Positions 17,814-27,111 are shown, numbered from the stretch's first letter. The stretch: 64,000 nt of DNA from Calothrix sp. PCC 7103 (GCF_000331305.1 NZ_KB217478.1:5939646-6003645), one strand, 5' to 3'. Notes: generated by a model not told the origin, from the sequence alone. Program-made: numbers and translations.

Positions 17814-18680
17814 TTAATACGTAGCTTGTAAACGTTCTAAAAGATACTCTTTGGCTGTAATTGGTGGATATATTGGTGTTTCATTCATACAACTTGGTAA
17901 GCAGGTTATTTGAGTGTCATCATTAGGATGACAGAAAAACGCGATTGAGTAACGTGACTGGTTTGTATTTTCTGGAATTACTACACGGTGTTTGGTTGAG
18001 GAAAATTTGTTATTTGTCCAGCATTGCATTAAGTCACCTGTGTTGACTACTACTGTACCAGGTATGGCAGGCGCCTTCACCCAGTCACCTGATGCAGTTT
18101 GAATTTCTAAACCACTTATTTCATCATGTTGAAACAATAGTGTAATGCTACCGTAGTCCGAGTGTTCCCCAGCGCGCGTTTGTTCTGGTAAGAATGGAGT
18201 TTGTATTGGTGGGTAGTGTAGTAATCTTAATGTGTGATGGTTTTGGTTGTGGTTGTTTGCAAAAAAGTCTACTGGTAATTCCAACGCGCGGGCAAATGCT
18301 TGTAAAATTTGGTTGGCTAAGTTAGTACATGCTTGGAAAAATTCTATAATACAAGGTTCTTGAGTTTGAGTGTTAATTAATCTGCTAATGTTAAACGCTT
18401 CTTTTAAGTCACCTGGTTTATTTGGGTTGAGTCGTTCGCGTTCTAGACCGACATAACCTTGATTACTAAGTTCGTCACTCCACGCTGATTTTTGCTTAAT
18501 TTCTAAGGGTTGGTTAAAGAAGTGTTTACTGGTGTTGAATACTTGTTCAATTAAGTCTTGGGATATGTCAAAATTTTTTAGATACATAAACCCGACTTCG
18601 GTGCAAGCTTGGTAAATTTGTTTTGTTATTTCGTTATCGCTTGAGAAGTTGGAAAGGTCTATAATTGGTATTTGTGACAT
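17814..18680 (-). CDS. 2-oxoglutarate/Fe(II)-dependent dioxygenase (IPNS-like)
   Basis: A 288-residue protein of the isopenicillin-N-synthase-like superfamily. The N-terminal DIOX_N region (IPIIDLSNFSSDN) is followed by the jelly-roll core. The Fe ligands are H173 and D175 (EHSDYGSITLLF) and H231 (STKHRVV), and the 2-oxoglutarate-binding RxS is R243 (QSRYSIAFF). All catalytic residues are present. Substrates in this family range from plant-hormone-like molecules to amino acids, and no neighbouring gene narrows the choice. It is divergent from the GNAT remnant at 18739. Confidence 0.87.
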   Translation of the reverse strand: MSQIPIIDLSNFSSDNEITKQIYQACTEVGFMYLKNFDISQDLIEQVFNTSKHFFNQPLEIKQKSAWSDELSNQGYVGLERERLNPNKPGDLKEAFNISRLINTQTQEPCIIEFFQACTNLANQILQAFARALELPVDFFANNHNQNHHTLRLLHYPPIQTPFLPEQTRAGEHSDYGSITLLFQHDEISGLEIQTASGDWVKAPAIPGTVVVNTGDLMQCWTNNKFSSTKHRVVIPENTNQSRYSIAFFCHPNDDTQITCLPSCMNETPIYPPITAKEYLLERLQATY

Positions 18681-18738
18681 GTTTGTTTTTGATGAATGAA
18701 CCGCAAAGGACGCAAAGGACGCAAAGGACGAGTTAGAG

Positions 18739-19242
18739 ATGTTAAAGATTATTTTAGCGGATATGGAGGAAGATATAGATGATATTCGTGAGTTGTTTTA
18801 TGGTAATTTATGTGAAGTTCAGCCGATTTTTGAACGTGAGTTAAATGTTAGTTTTGATGTGGACGAATTTTTAGAAAATGATATTGCAAAGCTTTCTCAG
18901 TTTACGGCGCCTTCATGTGGTTTATTTATTGCTAAGGTTGATGGTCAGAATGCAGGTTGTGCAGGGTTTAGACGAAATAATCCAAGTACTGCCTAAGTTA
19001 AAAGAATGTACGTGAAGCCAGAATATCGTAAACAAGGTATTGGACGCGCGTTACTACAAGCAGTAATTAGAGAAGCAACAAAACTAGGTTATGCAAAAAT
19101 TCGTTTAGACACAGTTTTCTTCGCTAAAGAAGCACAAAAACTATATCGGTCGTTTGGGTTTCAAGAAATTGCACCATATCCAGAAAGCGATATTCCCTCA
19201 AATTTACACCCAAAATGGATTTTCATGGAATTGTCATGCTGA
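18739..19242 (+). pseudogene. GNAT N-acetyltransferase interrupted by one stop codon
   Basis: Two consecutive frames (18739-18996, 19006-19242) are in the same register, separated only by TAA at 18994-18996. Together they give a complete GNAT: N-terminal DIDDIRELFYGNL, the central strand GCAGFRR, then VKRMYVKPEYRKQGIGRALLQ, the acetyl-CoA pyrophosphate loop (RKQGIG), and YRSFGFQEI. In homologues the residue before VKRMYV is usually Glu, so a GAA-to-TAA change would explain the stop. The last codons (MELSC) are provided by the first unit of the 56-bp tandem repeat. Acyl acceptor unknown. Confidence 0.82.
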
Positions 19243-19448
19243 ACGTAGTGAAACATCTGATAGTCTTGGGTACTGTTTTTATGGAATTGTCATGCTGAAC
19301 GTAGTGAAGCATCTGATAGTCTTGGGTACTGTTTTTATGGAATTGTCATGCTGAACGTAGTGAAACATCTGATAGTCTTGGGTACTGTTTTTATGGAATT
19401 GTCATGCTGAACGTAGTGAAGCATCTGATAGTCTTGGGTACTATTGAG
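19225..19448. repeat. Four tandem copies of a 56-bp repeat
   Basis: Units start at 19225, 19281, 19337 and 19393 and are nearly identical, alternating GTGAAACATC and GTGAAGCATC. Each contains a half-site of the common TGTCATTCTGAGCG/CGAAGAATC-type palindromic repeat. The complete complementary half (GAGATTCTTCGCTTCGCTC) follows the last unit at 19455-19475. The array also supplies the end of the GNAT frame. Confidence 0.92.
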
Positions 19449-19525
19449 ACTTTTGAGATTCTTCGCTTCGCTCAGAATGACATTTTTTACAATGACATTT
19501 TTTACTTAAAATGACATTATCTAAG

Positions 19526-20617
19526 TTAAGCGCTGGTTAGAAATTCCATAACGTCTCCTTCTTGAACGATATATTCTTTTCCTTCTTTACGTAATAAACC
19601 TTTTTCTCTGGCGCCACTTATCGAGCCAGTACTTACTAAATCATTGTAAGCAACGGTTTCCGCGCGGATAAAACAGCGCTCAAAATCTGAGTGAATAACA
19701 CCCGCTGCTTGCGGTGCCTTCATTCCTGCTTTAATAGTCCAAGCGCGCGATTCTTTTTCACCCGTGGTAAAATATGTTCGCAAACCTAACAGCGCGTAGG
19801 TAGCACGAATCAAAGATTTTAATCCACCTTCTTCAACACCTAGAGAAGCTAAAAAATCGGCTCTTTCTTCGGCTGGTAACTCAATTAACTCTGACTCTAC
19901 CTGAGCAGAAACAACAACAACTTGCGCTTTTTCTTGTCCTGCTATCGCGCGGACTTGCTCGACATACTTGTTACCACTTGCCAAGTCATCTTCCGATACA
20001 TTTGCTGCAAAAATTATCGGTTTGGAAGTTAGTAACCCTAAAAACTTGATTGTTTCCTGTTCTTCGTCGGTTAAATCAATCTGACGAACTGATTTACCCT
20101 CGTTTAACTGTGCTGCTACTTTTTCTAATACTACTAACTCCGCTTGAGCTTCTTTGGAAGCACGTGCTTGTTTCTTTGTACGTTCGATACGCTTGTCAAC
20201 TTGCCCTAAATCAGCTAAGGCAAGTTCTAAATTAATAGTTTCTATATCCCGTACTGGGTCAACCGAACCAGAAACGTGAATAATATCATCATCATCGAAG
20301 CAACGCACCATGTGAACGATAGCATCTACCTCACGGATGTTCGACAAGAAAGCATTACCCATTCCCTCACCTTTACTCGCACCCTTAATCAAACCAGCAA
20401 TATCGACAAACTCAACCTGTGCTGGAACAATTTGCTTCGATGAGGAAAGTTTTGACAGAACGTTTAACCGTTCGTCAGGAACCGAAACAATACCGACGTT
20501 TGGGTCTTTGGTACAAAAAGGGAAGTTAGCAGCTTCTGCCTTGGCATTTTCGACCAAAGCGTTGAATAAAGTTGATTTTCCTACGTTGGGCAGTCCAACA
20601 ATCCCAGCTCTGAGCAT
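19526..20617 (-). CDS. ychF: YchF/EngD-type P-loop NTPase
   Basis: A 363-residue, full-length member of the Obg-related YchF family. G1 is GLPNVGKSTLFNAL (residues 7-20), G3 region DIAGLIKGASKGEGMGN, followed by a coiled-coil insertion and the C-terminal TGS domain (YFTTGEKESRAWTIKAG, ending EGDVMEF). YchF binds ribosomes and, in characterised members, prefers ATP; it modulates translation and oxidative-stress responses. Its start is preceded by tandem ATCCGTTAC-type repeats at 20692-20725. Nothing unusual in the sequence. Confidence 0.97.
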   Translation of the reverse strand: MLRAGIVGLPNVGKSTLFNALVENAKAEAANFPFCTKDPNVGIVSVPDERLNVLSKLSSSKQIVPAQVEFVDIAGLIKGASKGEGMGNAFLSNIREVDAIVHMVRCFDDDDIIHVSGSVDPVRDIETINLELALADLGQVDKRIERTKKQARASKEAQAELVVLEKVAAQLNEGKSVRQIDLTDEEQETIKFLGLLTSKPIIFAANVSEDDLASGNKYVEQVRAIAGQEKAQVVVVSAQVESELIELPAEERADFLASLGVEEGGLKSLIRATYALLGLRTYFTTGEKESRAWTIKAGMKAPQAAGVIHSDFERCFIRAETVAYNDLVSTGSISGAREKGLLRKEGKEYIVQEGDVMEFLTSA

Positions 20618-20691
20618 AATAAATGTAAAACTTCGCGTCTCTTACTTTTGCAAGGATATCAAATGTAACGCGCGGTTGGGTGGAGTAGTAG

Positions 20692-20725
20692 CAACGGATT
20701 ATGTAACGGATGTAACGGATGTATT
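20692..20725. repeat. Tandem 9-bp repeat (GTAACGGAT)
   Basis: Three to four copies of the nonamer read ATCCGTTAC on the minus strand. The same nonamer is tandemly repeated at 23410-23440 and 37225-37260. It is a short tandemly repeated sequence of the sort common in Nostocales. Confidence 0.75.
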
Positions 20726-20880
20726 ATTATAATTAATTTTAGTTTTTGATTTTTCTGTATCTAATATATCAATAATTAAATTAATTATTTTCAGTAAAAA
20801 TTAATTTAATCTTTCTACAAATATTAGGTAAAGTATATTTATCCCAAGACGTAATGGTCTTACTAACACTTCAGGTAATT

Positions 20881-21246
20881 ATGGGAAAATCAATCCTTTA
20901 TAAATCTGTTCGCATTTTGTTCTCAATAGTGACACTGCCAGTTATAGCACTCTCTTCACAAACTGTACTAGCAGAGGTATGTAATATCCAGCTTCACAAC
21001 AGTAGCAGCTTTAAAATTCGTGAAGTCAAGATGTCACATGTTGATAAAGATGATTGGGGAGAAAATCTTGTTGATAATCTTGAAGATAAAATTGTCTGGC
21101 AAAATCAATCAGTTAACATGCAGTTTGACCGCGATGGCGATAAGTGTTTATATGATATGAAAATTATCAACGAACACAACCAAGAAGAAAAACTTCACGG
21201 TGTCAACTTATGTGAAAACTCTGATTTTGAAATCTCAGATGAGTAA
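20881..21246 (+). CDS. Small exported protein, paralogue of the gene at 7683
   Basis: The ATG at 20881 gives 121 residues with signal peptide (ILFSIVTLPVIALSSQTVLA). An upstream ATG at 20854 is possible but extends only a non-conserved stretch. The mature domain reads CNIQLHNSSSFKIREV, KDDWGENL, SVNMQFDRDGDKCLYDMKI and GVNLC. These positions match the protein at 7683-8132 and a broad family of unannotated secreted cyanobacterial proteins. Cys residues could pair extracytoplasmically. Function unknown. Confidence 0.68.
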   Translation: MGKSILYKSVRILFSIVTLPVIALSSQTVLAEVCNIQLHNSSSFKIREVKMSHVDKDDWGENLVDNLEDKIVWQNQSVNMQFDRDGDKCLYDMKIINEHNQEEKLHGVNLCENSDFEISDE

Positions 21247-21270
21247 TTAAACTAAAACTCTTTTAAAACT

Positions 21271-21300
21271 CTCTTGTGGAACGGGCATCCCTGCCCGTCC
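21271..21300. repeat. REP-like hairpin (CTTGTGGAACGGGCATCCC)
   Basis: GGGCATCCCTGCCC forms an imperfect hairpin. Related copies lie at 52056-52084, 53469-53492, 53810-53839 and 62382-62413, always just outside gene ends. Confidence 0.75.
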
Positions 21301-21310
21301 ATCTTAATAT

Positions 21311-21487
21311 TTAAGGCACCGTCTGTGGAATAGGCGCCGGCACAGGTTGAGGAATAGGCGCCGGAACTGGTTCAGGCACCGGTTGCGGTGCAGGGTCAGG
21401 CACAGTTCCAGGACCTGGGCTAGGTAACGGGTTTGGGCTGGGTGTAGGAATTTGTGGTTCGGGTATAGATATTAAGCTAGGAATCAT
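21311..21487 (-). CDS. Possible Pro-rich peptide
   Basis: A frame of 58 residues from ATG 21487 consists almost wholly of Pro-x repeats (PVPEPVPAPIPQPVPAPIP). It has no Shine-Dalgarno and no signal peptide; an upstream start at 21526 gives a slightly longer version. Low-complexity sequence of this kind can be a tail of a decayed gene. It lies between two well-supported genes on the other strand. Weakly supported. Confidence 0.25.
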   Translation of the reverse strand: MIPSLISIPEPQIPTPSPNPLPSPGPGTVPDPAPQPVPEPVPAPIPQPVPAPIPQTVP

Positions 21488-21554
21488 ATTAAATAGGTAA
21501 ACGTGCTGTAACTTCAATACTTTCATCTTCCATTACTTGTTGCCATCTATCGAA

Positions 21555-23045
21555 ATGACGAATCATGTCTCGCAAGCTCAAACACCTTTACTGACAGCAA
21601 TAAAGGAATGTGCCAACTCATCACATGCACCCTTCTATACCCCTGGACATAAACGGGGTGTAGGAATTTCGCCTTCTCTTATAGATATATTTGGTAAATC
21701 TATATTTACTGCTGACCTACCAGAATTAACTGAGCTGGATAATTTATTTGCACCATCCGGTGTAATTAACCAAGCGCAAGATTTAGCAGCACAAGCATTC
21801 GGCGCCACACGTACTTGGTTTTTAGTAAATGGCTCTACATGCGGCATCGAAGCGGCAATTATGGCAACATGTGGCGCCGGAGATAAAATTATTCTGCCAC
21901 GCAATGTTCATTCATCGGTAATTGCTGGCTTAATTCTATCTGGCACCATACCTATTTTTATCAATCCTGAATACGATGCAGTTTTAGATATTTCCCATAG
22001 TATTACACCCGAAAGTATTACACAAGCACTGCATCAACATCCCGATGCCAAAGCAGTATTAATGGTGTATCCAACTTACTACGGTGTTTGTGGTGATGTA
22101 GTTTCTATCGCAAATATTGTACATCAATATAACATCCCATTAATTTTAGACGAAGCACACGGTGCCCATTTTGCCTTTCATCCAGACCTACCCATATCAG
22201 GGTTAGCAGCAGGTGCCGATATTTGTGTCCAGTCTATACATAAAACATTAGGCGCCATGACACAAGCATCAATGCTGCACGTTCAAGGAAACATAGTAAA
22301 CTATGAGCGCATCAGTAAAGCATTACAACTAGTCCAATCAACAAGCCCAAGTTACATACTAATGGCTTCTTTGGATGCAGCACGCGCACAAATGGCATTA
22401 CAAGGACACTCATTAATCACCCAAACCCTACATCTAGCAAACACCGCGCACGAAAACCTCAACAAAATCCCAAGTATATCATCACTCCATCAAAGCCCTG
22501 CTTATCAACGGGGGTTGGGGGGATTCAACTTAGACCCAACCCGTCTAACAATAAAGGTCTCCAACCTAGGAATCACAGGATTTGAAGCAGACGAAATTCT
22601 AGAAACTCAACTCGAAGTCAGAAGCGAACTAGCATCACTACACAATCTTACATTTATTATTAGTATCGGCAACACCCAACAAGACATCAATAAATTAATA
22701 CAAGCCTTCAACACCCTTGCTAGAATGGCGCCTATAAATAAAAACAATACAAAACTAAATAGTACAAAATATTTATGGAATAATCTTACAGCATTAAACA
22801 GTTTATTACACATTTCTCCGCGCGAAGCTTACTTTGCAGCATCCGAAACCTTACCACTTGACCAAACTTATTCGCGTATCAGCGCCGAAACAATATGTCC
22901 TTACCCTCCAGGTATACCTGTATTAATGCCTGGAGAAATCATAACCAAAGAAGCTTTAGAATACCTTCAAAAAGTCAAAACATTAGGAGGATTTATAACT
23001 GGTTGTACCGATACCACTTTAAAAACCCTAAAAGTCATCGTTTAA
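21555..23045 (+). CDS. Orn/Lys/Arg decarboxylase family (PLP fold type I)
   Basis: About 496 residues. The opening block is FYTPGHKRG, followed by the core with NGSTCGIEAAIMA, VYPTYYGVCGD, LILDEAHGAHF and the PLP lysine in QSIHKTLGAMTQAS. The C-terminal domain has ICPYPPGIPVLMPGE, typical of the short cyanobacterial/Gram-positive Orn/Lys/Arg decarboxylases. These remove CO2 from basic amino acids to give cadaverine, agmatine or putrescine; substrate specificity cannot be read here. ATG 21555 fits the family start better than the in-frame TTG at 21537. Confidence 0.88.
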   Translation: MTNHVSQAQTPLLTAIKECANSSHAPFYTPGHKRGVGISPSLIDIFGKSIFTADLPELTELDNLFAPSGVINQAQDLAAQAFGATRTWFLVNGSTCGIEAAIMATCGAGDKIILPRNVHSSVIAGLILSGTIPIFINPEYDAVLDISHSITPESITQALHQHPDAKAVLMVYPTYYGVCGDVVSIANIVHQYNIPLILDEAHGAHFAFHPDLPISGLAAGADICVQSIHKTLGAMTQASMLHVQGNIVNYERISKALQLVQSTSPSYILMASLDAARAQMALQGHSLITQTLHLANTAHENLNKIPSISSLHQSPAYQRGLGGFNLDPTRLTIKVSNLGITGFEADEILETQLEVRSELASLHNLTFIISIGNTQQDINKLIQAFNTLARMAPINKNNTKLNSTKYLWNNLTALNSLLHISPREAYFAASETLPLDQTYSRISAETICPYPPGIPVLMPGEIITKEALEYLQKVKTLGGFITGCTDTTLKTLKVIV

Positions 23046-23447
23046 GAGGGTATATTCATATCCAAGTTATCCTCTAGGAATTTTAGCGCCGTTTGAGATT
23101 TTCCTAGAGGATATAAATATCGAGCTTATCTAATACCTTTTACCTCTAAGTATAAATTCTTAATATTCAATAACAATGTTTTTAATATTACATGCAAAAA
23201 TGTATGTGCAAGATGTAACTTATCCTGTGAAGAGTTTCGGTGCCAATTCCGATAGCAAAAAATTACAAGTGTATCAAAAAGACACTATTAAAGTATATTT
23301 GCTTGATAAAAAGACGGTTTTTTTGCGAATAATACTTAGTTATAACTAAATTTAGTAGTAATATTTACATTAATTGTATGGTGGGCAGTGCCCACTATAC
23401 AATTGTCGTTATCCGTTACATCCGTTCATCATCCGTTGCCAGGTTTA
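23046..23447. other. Intergenic with two repeat types
   Basis: A 13-bp inverted repeat (TATCCTCTAGGAA at 23068-23080, its complement at 23101-23113) also appears three times at 33955-34029. ATCCGTTAC-type repeats at 23410-23440 abut the end of the carbonic anhydrase gene. No gene seen. Confidence 0.55.
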
Positions 23448-24188
23448 TCAAGTTACTAATGTTACTTTTCCACTAGATAGGTCATAAATACCACCAACTA
23501 TTTTAAGTTTACCTTCTTTAAGCAAGCCACCTAATATTGTTGAAGTCTCTGGTAATTTTTTGACTTGATATTGAATGTTGGCAATAATTGAATTCTTTTC
23601 TAAGTCACCTGTTTTTTGCCTTACAGACTCTACAGCAGGTTTTATCTCTTCAACAAATACACCAATTCTTCCAGGTAATGGGTCTCCTTTGACTGCTGCG
23701 ACTACGGCGCCGCATTTAGCGTGTCCAAGTACTACAATCAGTTGTGACCCTAATACCGCACTCGAAAACTCTAGACTACCAATAGCTGTTTGACTAGCAA
23801 CGTTACCCGCAACTCGAACTACAAATAAGTCTCCCAAACCTTGGTCAAAAACAATTTCTGCTGGAACGCGCGAATCCGCACATCCTAAAATTGATGCATA
23901 CGGATACTGTGCTACAGAAGTTTCGAGCAAGCGTAATTGAGATTGATTTGGGTTTGCACGCTTACCTGCTACAAAACGCTCATTTCCTTGCAGTAATTTT
24001 TTTAAAGCTTCATCAGGTGATACTGGTTTGGGTCTACTTTGAGTTTTTGTAGGAGTTGTCTGTGCTTCTGCTTCTTCACCATTGAGTAGCAATCCGCTAG
24101 CAACTGCACTTGCTGCTATACCCGCACCACCTATTCCTGCTAGCTTCAACAGGTTACGGCGTCCTACAAAACCATTAATTCGAGTCAT
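23448..24188 (-). CDS. Beta-class carbonic anhydrase with Tat signal
   Basis: A 246-residue protein. The N-terminus GRRNLLKLAGIGGAG is a twin-arginine signal followed by a hydrophobic stretch and EAEAQ, so the enzyme should be exported folded to the periplasm or thylakoid lumen. The catalytic core has C103, D105 and R107 (GCADSRVPAE) and H156 and C159 (GHAKCGAV), the usual Zn ligands and Asp-Arg pair. It interconverts CO2 and bicarbonate and would act in extracytoplasmic inorganic-carbon handling. All catalytic residues are present. Confidence 0.93.
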   Translation of the reverse strand: MTRINGFVGRRNLLKLAGIGGAGIAASAVASGLLLNGEEAEAQTTPTKTQSRPKPVSPDEALKKLLQGNERFVAGKRANPNQSQLRLLETSVAQYPYASILGCADSRVPAEIVFDQGLGDLFVVRVAGNVASQTAIGSLEFSSAVLGSQLIVVLGHAKCGAVVAAVKGDPLPGRIGVFVEEIKPAVESVRQKTGDLEKNSIIANIQYQVKKLPETSTILGGLLKEGKLKIVGGIYDLSSGKVTLVT

Positions 24189-24595
24189 GAAGTTATCCTA
24201 AAGTATGATTAACAGAATTAAACAGATTTATCTACATATGTATGCAAAATCATACGCAGAAATTGCACTTTTAACCAATAAAAATGGCCAGCGCTGACTT
24301 ATCGAAATGTAAAACATTCGATATCAATACGTAACTTCAGATAGAAGAATTATCTTGTTGTATGTAGAAATATACCAGAATATTGCAACACCATGACAGT
24401 ATATCTCAATTCTTTATATTTGTTAAAATTCATTGCCTGGTTATTTAACGCGCAATTCACAACTCACTATTTATCAGCCATAGAAGCAATATTTATATTA
24501 ATTACGATAACCATTATCAAATTTCTTCAAGTTATTATTAAAATTTTATTAGTATTATAAATTATTTTTTATGGTAATCATAGGTAAATATAATT
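24189..24595. other. AT-rich intergenic region, nothing recognised
   Basis: About 400 bases between the carbonic anhydrase start and the tenA stop. No frame, hairpin or repeat is convincing. It must hold the carbonic anhydrase promoter. Confidence 0.4.
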
Positions 24596-25216
24596 CTAAA
24601 TTGTCCAAGCTGCTTGAAAAAAGTCTAATTCGCATTGCATAGCATAGCGATAAGTTGAATTAACCATAACAGTATCAGTAGCGTAAGTATCAACTAATTC
24701 ATCTAGTTCTTGAGCTATTTGATGAAAATCGGCACCGCTATACACGCGAATCCATTCACTATAATCATGCTCCGGAATTCCATTCTCTGCTAATTCTTGA
24801 CCTAAAAACTCGTATAAACGCATACATGGTGACATGGCAGTGGCAGTTAAGCCGATATTCTCACCCCAAGCGGTTGCAACTAAAAAATCAGTATAACGAC
24901 GAGTGGTGGCGCCTGGGGAAACAGACTGTATATCGATTCCCCATGTTTTGGCGTAACTTTGGTGTAGTTGTAATTCTTCTAACACACCCCCAGCTAAAGC
25001 ATGAAATACTCTAAATCCTTTAAAATCAGGTGTCTTTGCTGCTGCAAGACTATAAGCACGCGCGAAAGCTTCTAAAAAAAACGCATCTTGACCGACATAA
25101 TAAGCAAATTTGTGTCGCGCTAAACTACCATCACCAATACCGCGAACAAAAGGATTATCTAAACAAGCTTGTGCTAAATCTTGATTGCGGTGCCAAAGCG
25201 TAGATGATATGGACAT
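24596..25216 (-). CDS. tenA: TenA-family thiaminase II / aminopyrimidine aminohydrolase
   Basis: A 206-residue all-helical TenA protein. Conserved elements are LWHRNQDLAQACLDNPFVRGIGDGSL near the N-terminus, D44 in YVGQDAFFLEAFARAY, the catalytic C131 in MSPCMRLYEFLGQ, and E196 near the C-terminus (MQCELDFFQAAW). The Cys-type TenA hydrolyses degraded thiamine pyrimidines for salvage. No TPP riboswitch or other thiamine gene is visible nearby. Confidence 0.92.
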   Translation of the reverse strand: MSISSTLWHRNQDLAQACLDNPFVRGIGDGSLARHKFAYYVGQDAFFLEAFARAYSLAAAKTPDFKGFRVFHALAGGVLEELQLHQSYAKTWGIDIQSVSPGATTRRYTDFLVATAWGENIGLTATAMSPCMRLYEFLGQELAENGIPEHDYSEWIRVYSGADFHQIAQELDELVDTYATDTVMVNSTYRYAMQCELDFFQAAWTI

Positions 25217-25281
25217 CAGGATTTTAGATTAAGGATCAGAGAAGTACTATATCTAATTTACTTCTCTTTAACCTTTTTCTT

Positions 25282-26052
25282 TTAAAACGGTAAAAACTGA
25301 AGTAACACAGATGCTACTCCGCTTACAAAGTCCATAAAGTTGGGTTTGCCTGCACTGACTTTAGTATCCTGGGGTGTTTTTAGCTCCATGATAAAAGCTT
25401 GTGCGGTTTGAGTACCGTTAAGATTATTTTGAGCTTTGAACATTTTCTCTGCGATTTGCGCGTCTTGGAAGGCACCAGTACGGTCGAATAGCTGGTAACG
25501 AGCAATACCACGTGCTAAAAATGCTCCCGCATAATCGGGTTTAATGGCAATTGCCTGATTAAAATAATCAATAGCTTGCTGCTGGTTGCCTTTTTCACCA
25601 GCTGCTACTCCTAAAGCATAAAACTCATCGGGTGTGGCTATTTGTGAAGGAATACCCGCTGCACCCTGTAAGTTGGCACCGTTAAATGTTACGTTCGTCA
25701 ATTCTATGTTGTACAAATAGGCATTTCTTAAATCTGTACCCGCTATTGTGGCGCCACTTAATTTTGCCCCATTCAGATTGGCGCCGAATAAACTCGCACT
25801 CGTCAAATTTGCACCTCGCAAATCTGCTCCTGTCAAATTAGCACGGCTAAGGTTGGCAAGGGCAAGATTGGCGCCCGATAAATCAGCACCCGATAAATCC
25901 GCCATGACTAATCCTGCGCCGCTGAGGTCGCAGTTTTGACATTGTTTGGTAGCAAGTAATTGTCTAAGGTGTTCAGGGTTTGCCGCCTGAACTGCGGTTG
26001 TAAGGGTAACGGTTGTTACAAATGCAACTGTTGCTATAATCTGGTTTTTCAT
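25282..26052 (-). CDS. Exported pentapeptide-repeat plus TPR protein
   Basis: A 256-residue protein with a signal peptide (IIATVAFVTTVTLTTAVQA), a CQNCDLSGAGL start, then about 18 A(D/N)Lxx pentapeptides building a right-handed beta-helix (residues 42-130). One or two TPR units follow (QQAIDYFNQAIAIKPDYAGAFLARG). The pentapeptide/TPR combination is common in cyanobacteria and suggests a periplasmic or lumenal scaffold. No catalytic function is implied. The C-terminus ends with a hydrophobic FVSGVASVLLQFLPF. Confidence 0.82.
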   Translation of the reverse strand: MKNQIIATVAFVTTVTLTTAVQAANPEHLRQLLATKQCQNCDLSGAGLVMADLSGADLSGANLALANLSRANLTGADLRGANLTSASLFGANLNGAKLSGATIAGTDLRNAYLYNIELTNVTFNGANLQGAAGIPSQIATPDEFYALGVAAGEKGNQQQAIDYFNQAIAIKPDYAGAFLARGIARYQLFDRTGAFQDAQIAEKMFKAQNNLNGTQTAQAFIMELKTPQDTKVSAGKPNFMDFVSGVASVLLQFLPF

Positions 26053-26129
26053 AGAGCCTACGGCAATATGTGTTGGTTGATACTCAACCTTAACCTATGA
26101 AAATTGAGAATGGTAAGAACGTTGTGCGA

Positions 26130-26288
26130 TTAATCTAAGAACCCTTCTCCAACTTCATGAGACAGTATCAAATGACGGTTCACCGATTCTAATTGCTGGT
26201 TTGTATGCTTTTGAGACGGTGTGTTGATTTTTGTGAATACACTCAAGCTAAAGGTTAAACCGATAGCGAGCAAAAGTTTCTCTAACAT
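26130..26288 (-). CDS. Possible small exported peptide, 52 aa
   Basis: ATG 26288 opens a frame of 52 residues beginning MLEKLLLAIGLTFSLSVFTK, a signal-peptide or membrane-anchor look, followed by a polar tail. It lies alone between two pentapeptide-repeat genes on the same strand. There is no recognised family and no clear Shine-Dalgarno. The hydrophobic start is the main argument for it. Confidence 0.35.
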   Translation of the reverse strand: MLEKLLLAIGLTFSLSVFTKINTPSQKHTNQQLESVNRHLILSHEVGEGFLD

Positions 26289-26476
26289 AGCTACACTCCA
26301 CTATCACACGACGGTTAATTACACTTTTATTTACTGACATAACATTGTATGTTTGCTTTCTTTTAACCTACGTGATAGCTCTATGTCAAGATAGTGATTG
26401 ATATCACTTTTTGTTGTGATTTCAATCACTAGTATATTTCTCTTGTCTTGTGGAGCGCCCGCCTAACATAAAATAC

Positions 26477-27055
26477 CTAACGCAAAGCACCATTCAAATT
26501 CGCTCCATCAGTTTTGGCGCCATCTAAATTTGCCCCTCTAAGGTTTGCACCACTGAGATTGGCTCCTCTCAAATCGGTATTACTCAAATTCGCGTTTGTT
26601 AAATTCGCTCTTGCTAGGTTTGCCCCACCCATATTGGCGCCACTTAAATCAACACCAGTTAAATTTGAATTTGCTAAGTTTGCTCCACCCATTTGCGCTA
26701 GGCGAAAACTTTTCCCCCGTAAATCTTCACCCTGGAAGTTTGCACCTCCATAATTTTTACGTGTATTGCTCGTAACTATAGTGCTTCTTGCCTGCAAGGG
26801 TTGTGTTGTTGTTGTAGGTTTTTCTGCTGGAGATGGTGCCACGGGTATAGAGGTATCTACAGGCGCCTCTGATACGTTACTGTCTGGAACAGAATTAGAT
26901 GATACGCGCGTTTCTAAATTAGAAGGTTCGGTTGATACTGGCTTTTCTACAGATTTTAGTAGTAAATATATACCTGCTCCTGTAACTAACACAGCACCTG
27001 TTAGTACAGCAGTCAAGATAATAAGCAAACCTTGGCGCTGATTTTGCTTATGCAT
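26477..27055 (-). CDS. Membrane-anchored pentapeptide-repeat protein
   Basis: A 192-residue protein. One N-terminal transmembrane helix (GLLIILTAVLTGAVLVTGAGIYLLL) is followed by a Pro/Thr/Ser-rich linker and 15-16 pentapeptide repeats (LANSNLTGVDLSGANMGGAN onward) forming a short beta-helix facing the extracytoplasmic side. It is the second of three pentapeptide genes in this 7-kb stretch. Structural role likely; no enzyme motifs. Confidence 0.82.
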   Translation of the reverse strand: MHKQNQRQGLLIILTAVLTGAVLVTGAGIYLLLKSVEKPVSTEPSNLETRVSSNSVPDSNVSEAPVDTSIPVAPSPAEKPTTTTQPLQARSTIVTSNTRKNYGGANFQGEDLRGKSFRLAQMGGANLANSNLTGVDLSGANMGGANLARANLTNANLSNTDLRGANLSGANLRGANLDGAKTDGANLNGALR

Positions 27056-27111
27056 AGTAATTTTATATATATGAATATGGATAGCTCTAATTTATTTATA
27101 CACGAGCCGTT

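Noticed and set aside
19225-19448. Tandem repeats considered as a CRISPR array
   Set aside because: Units are contiguous 56-mers without unique spacers, and no cas gene is present anywhere in the window.
21489-21566. 25-residue minus-strand peptide (MIRHFDRWQQVMEDESIEV)
   Set aside because: It looks protein-like but overlaps the start of the decarboxylase gene and has no known homologue; probably a coincidence or a remnant.
25748-27041. Plus-strand frames antisense to pentapeptide-repeat genes
   Set aside because: Repetitive pentapeptide coding keeps the complementary strand open; the minus-strand proteins explain the sequence.
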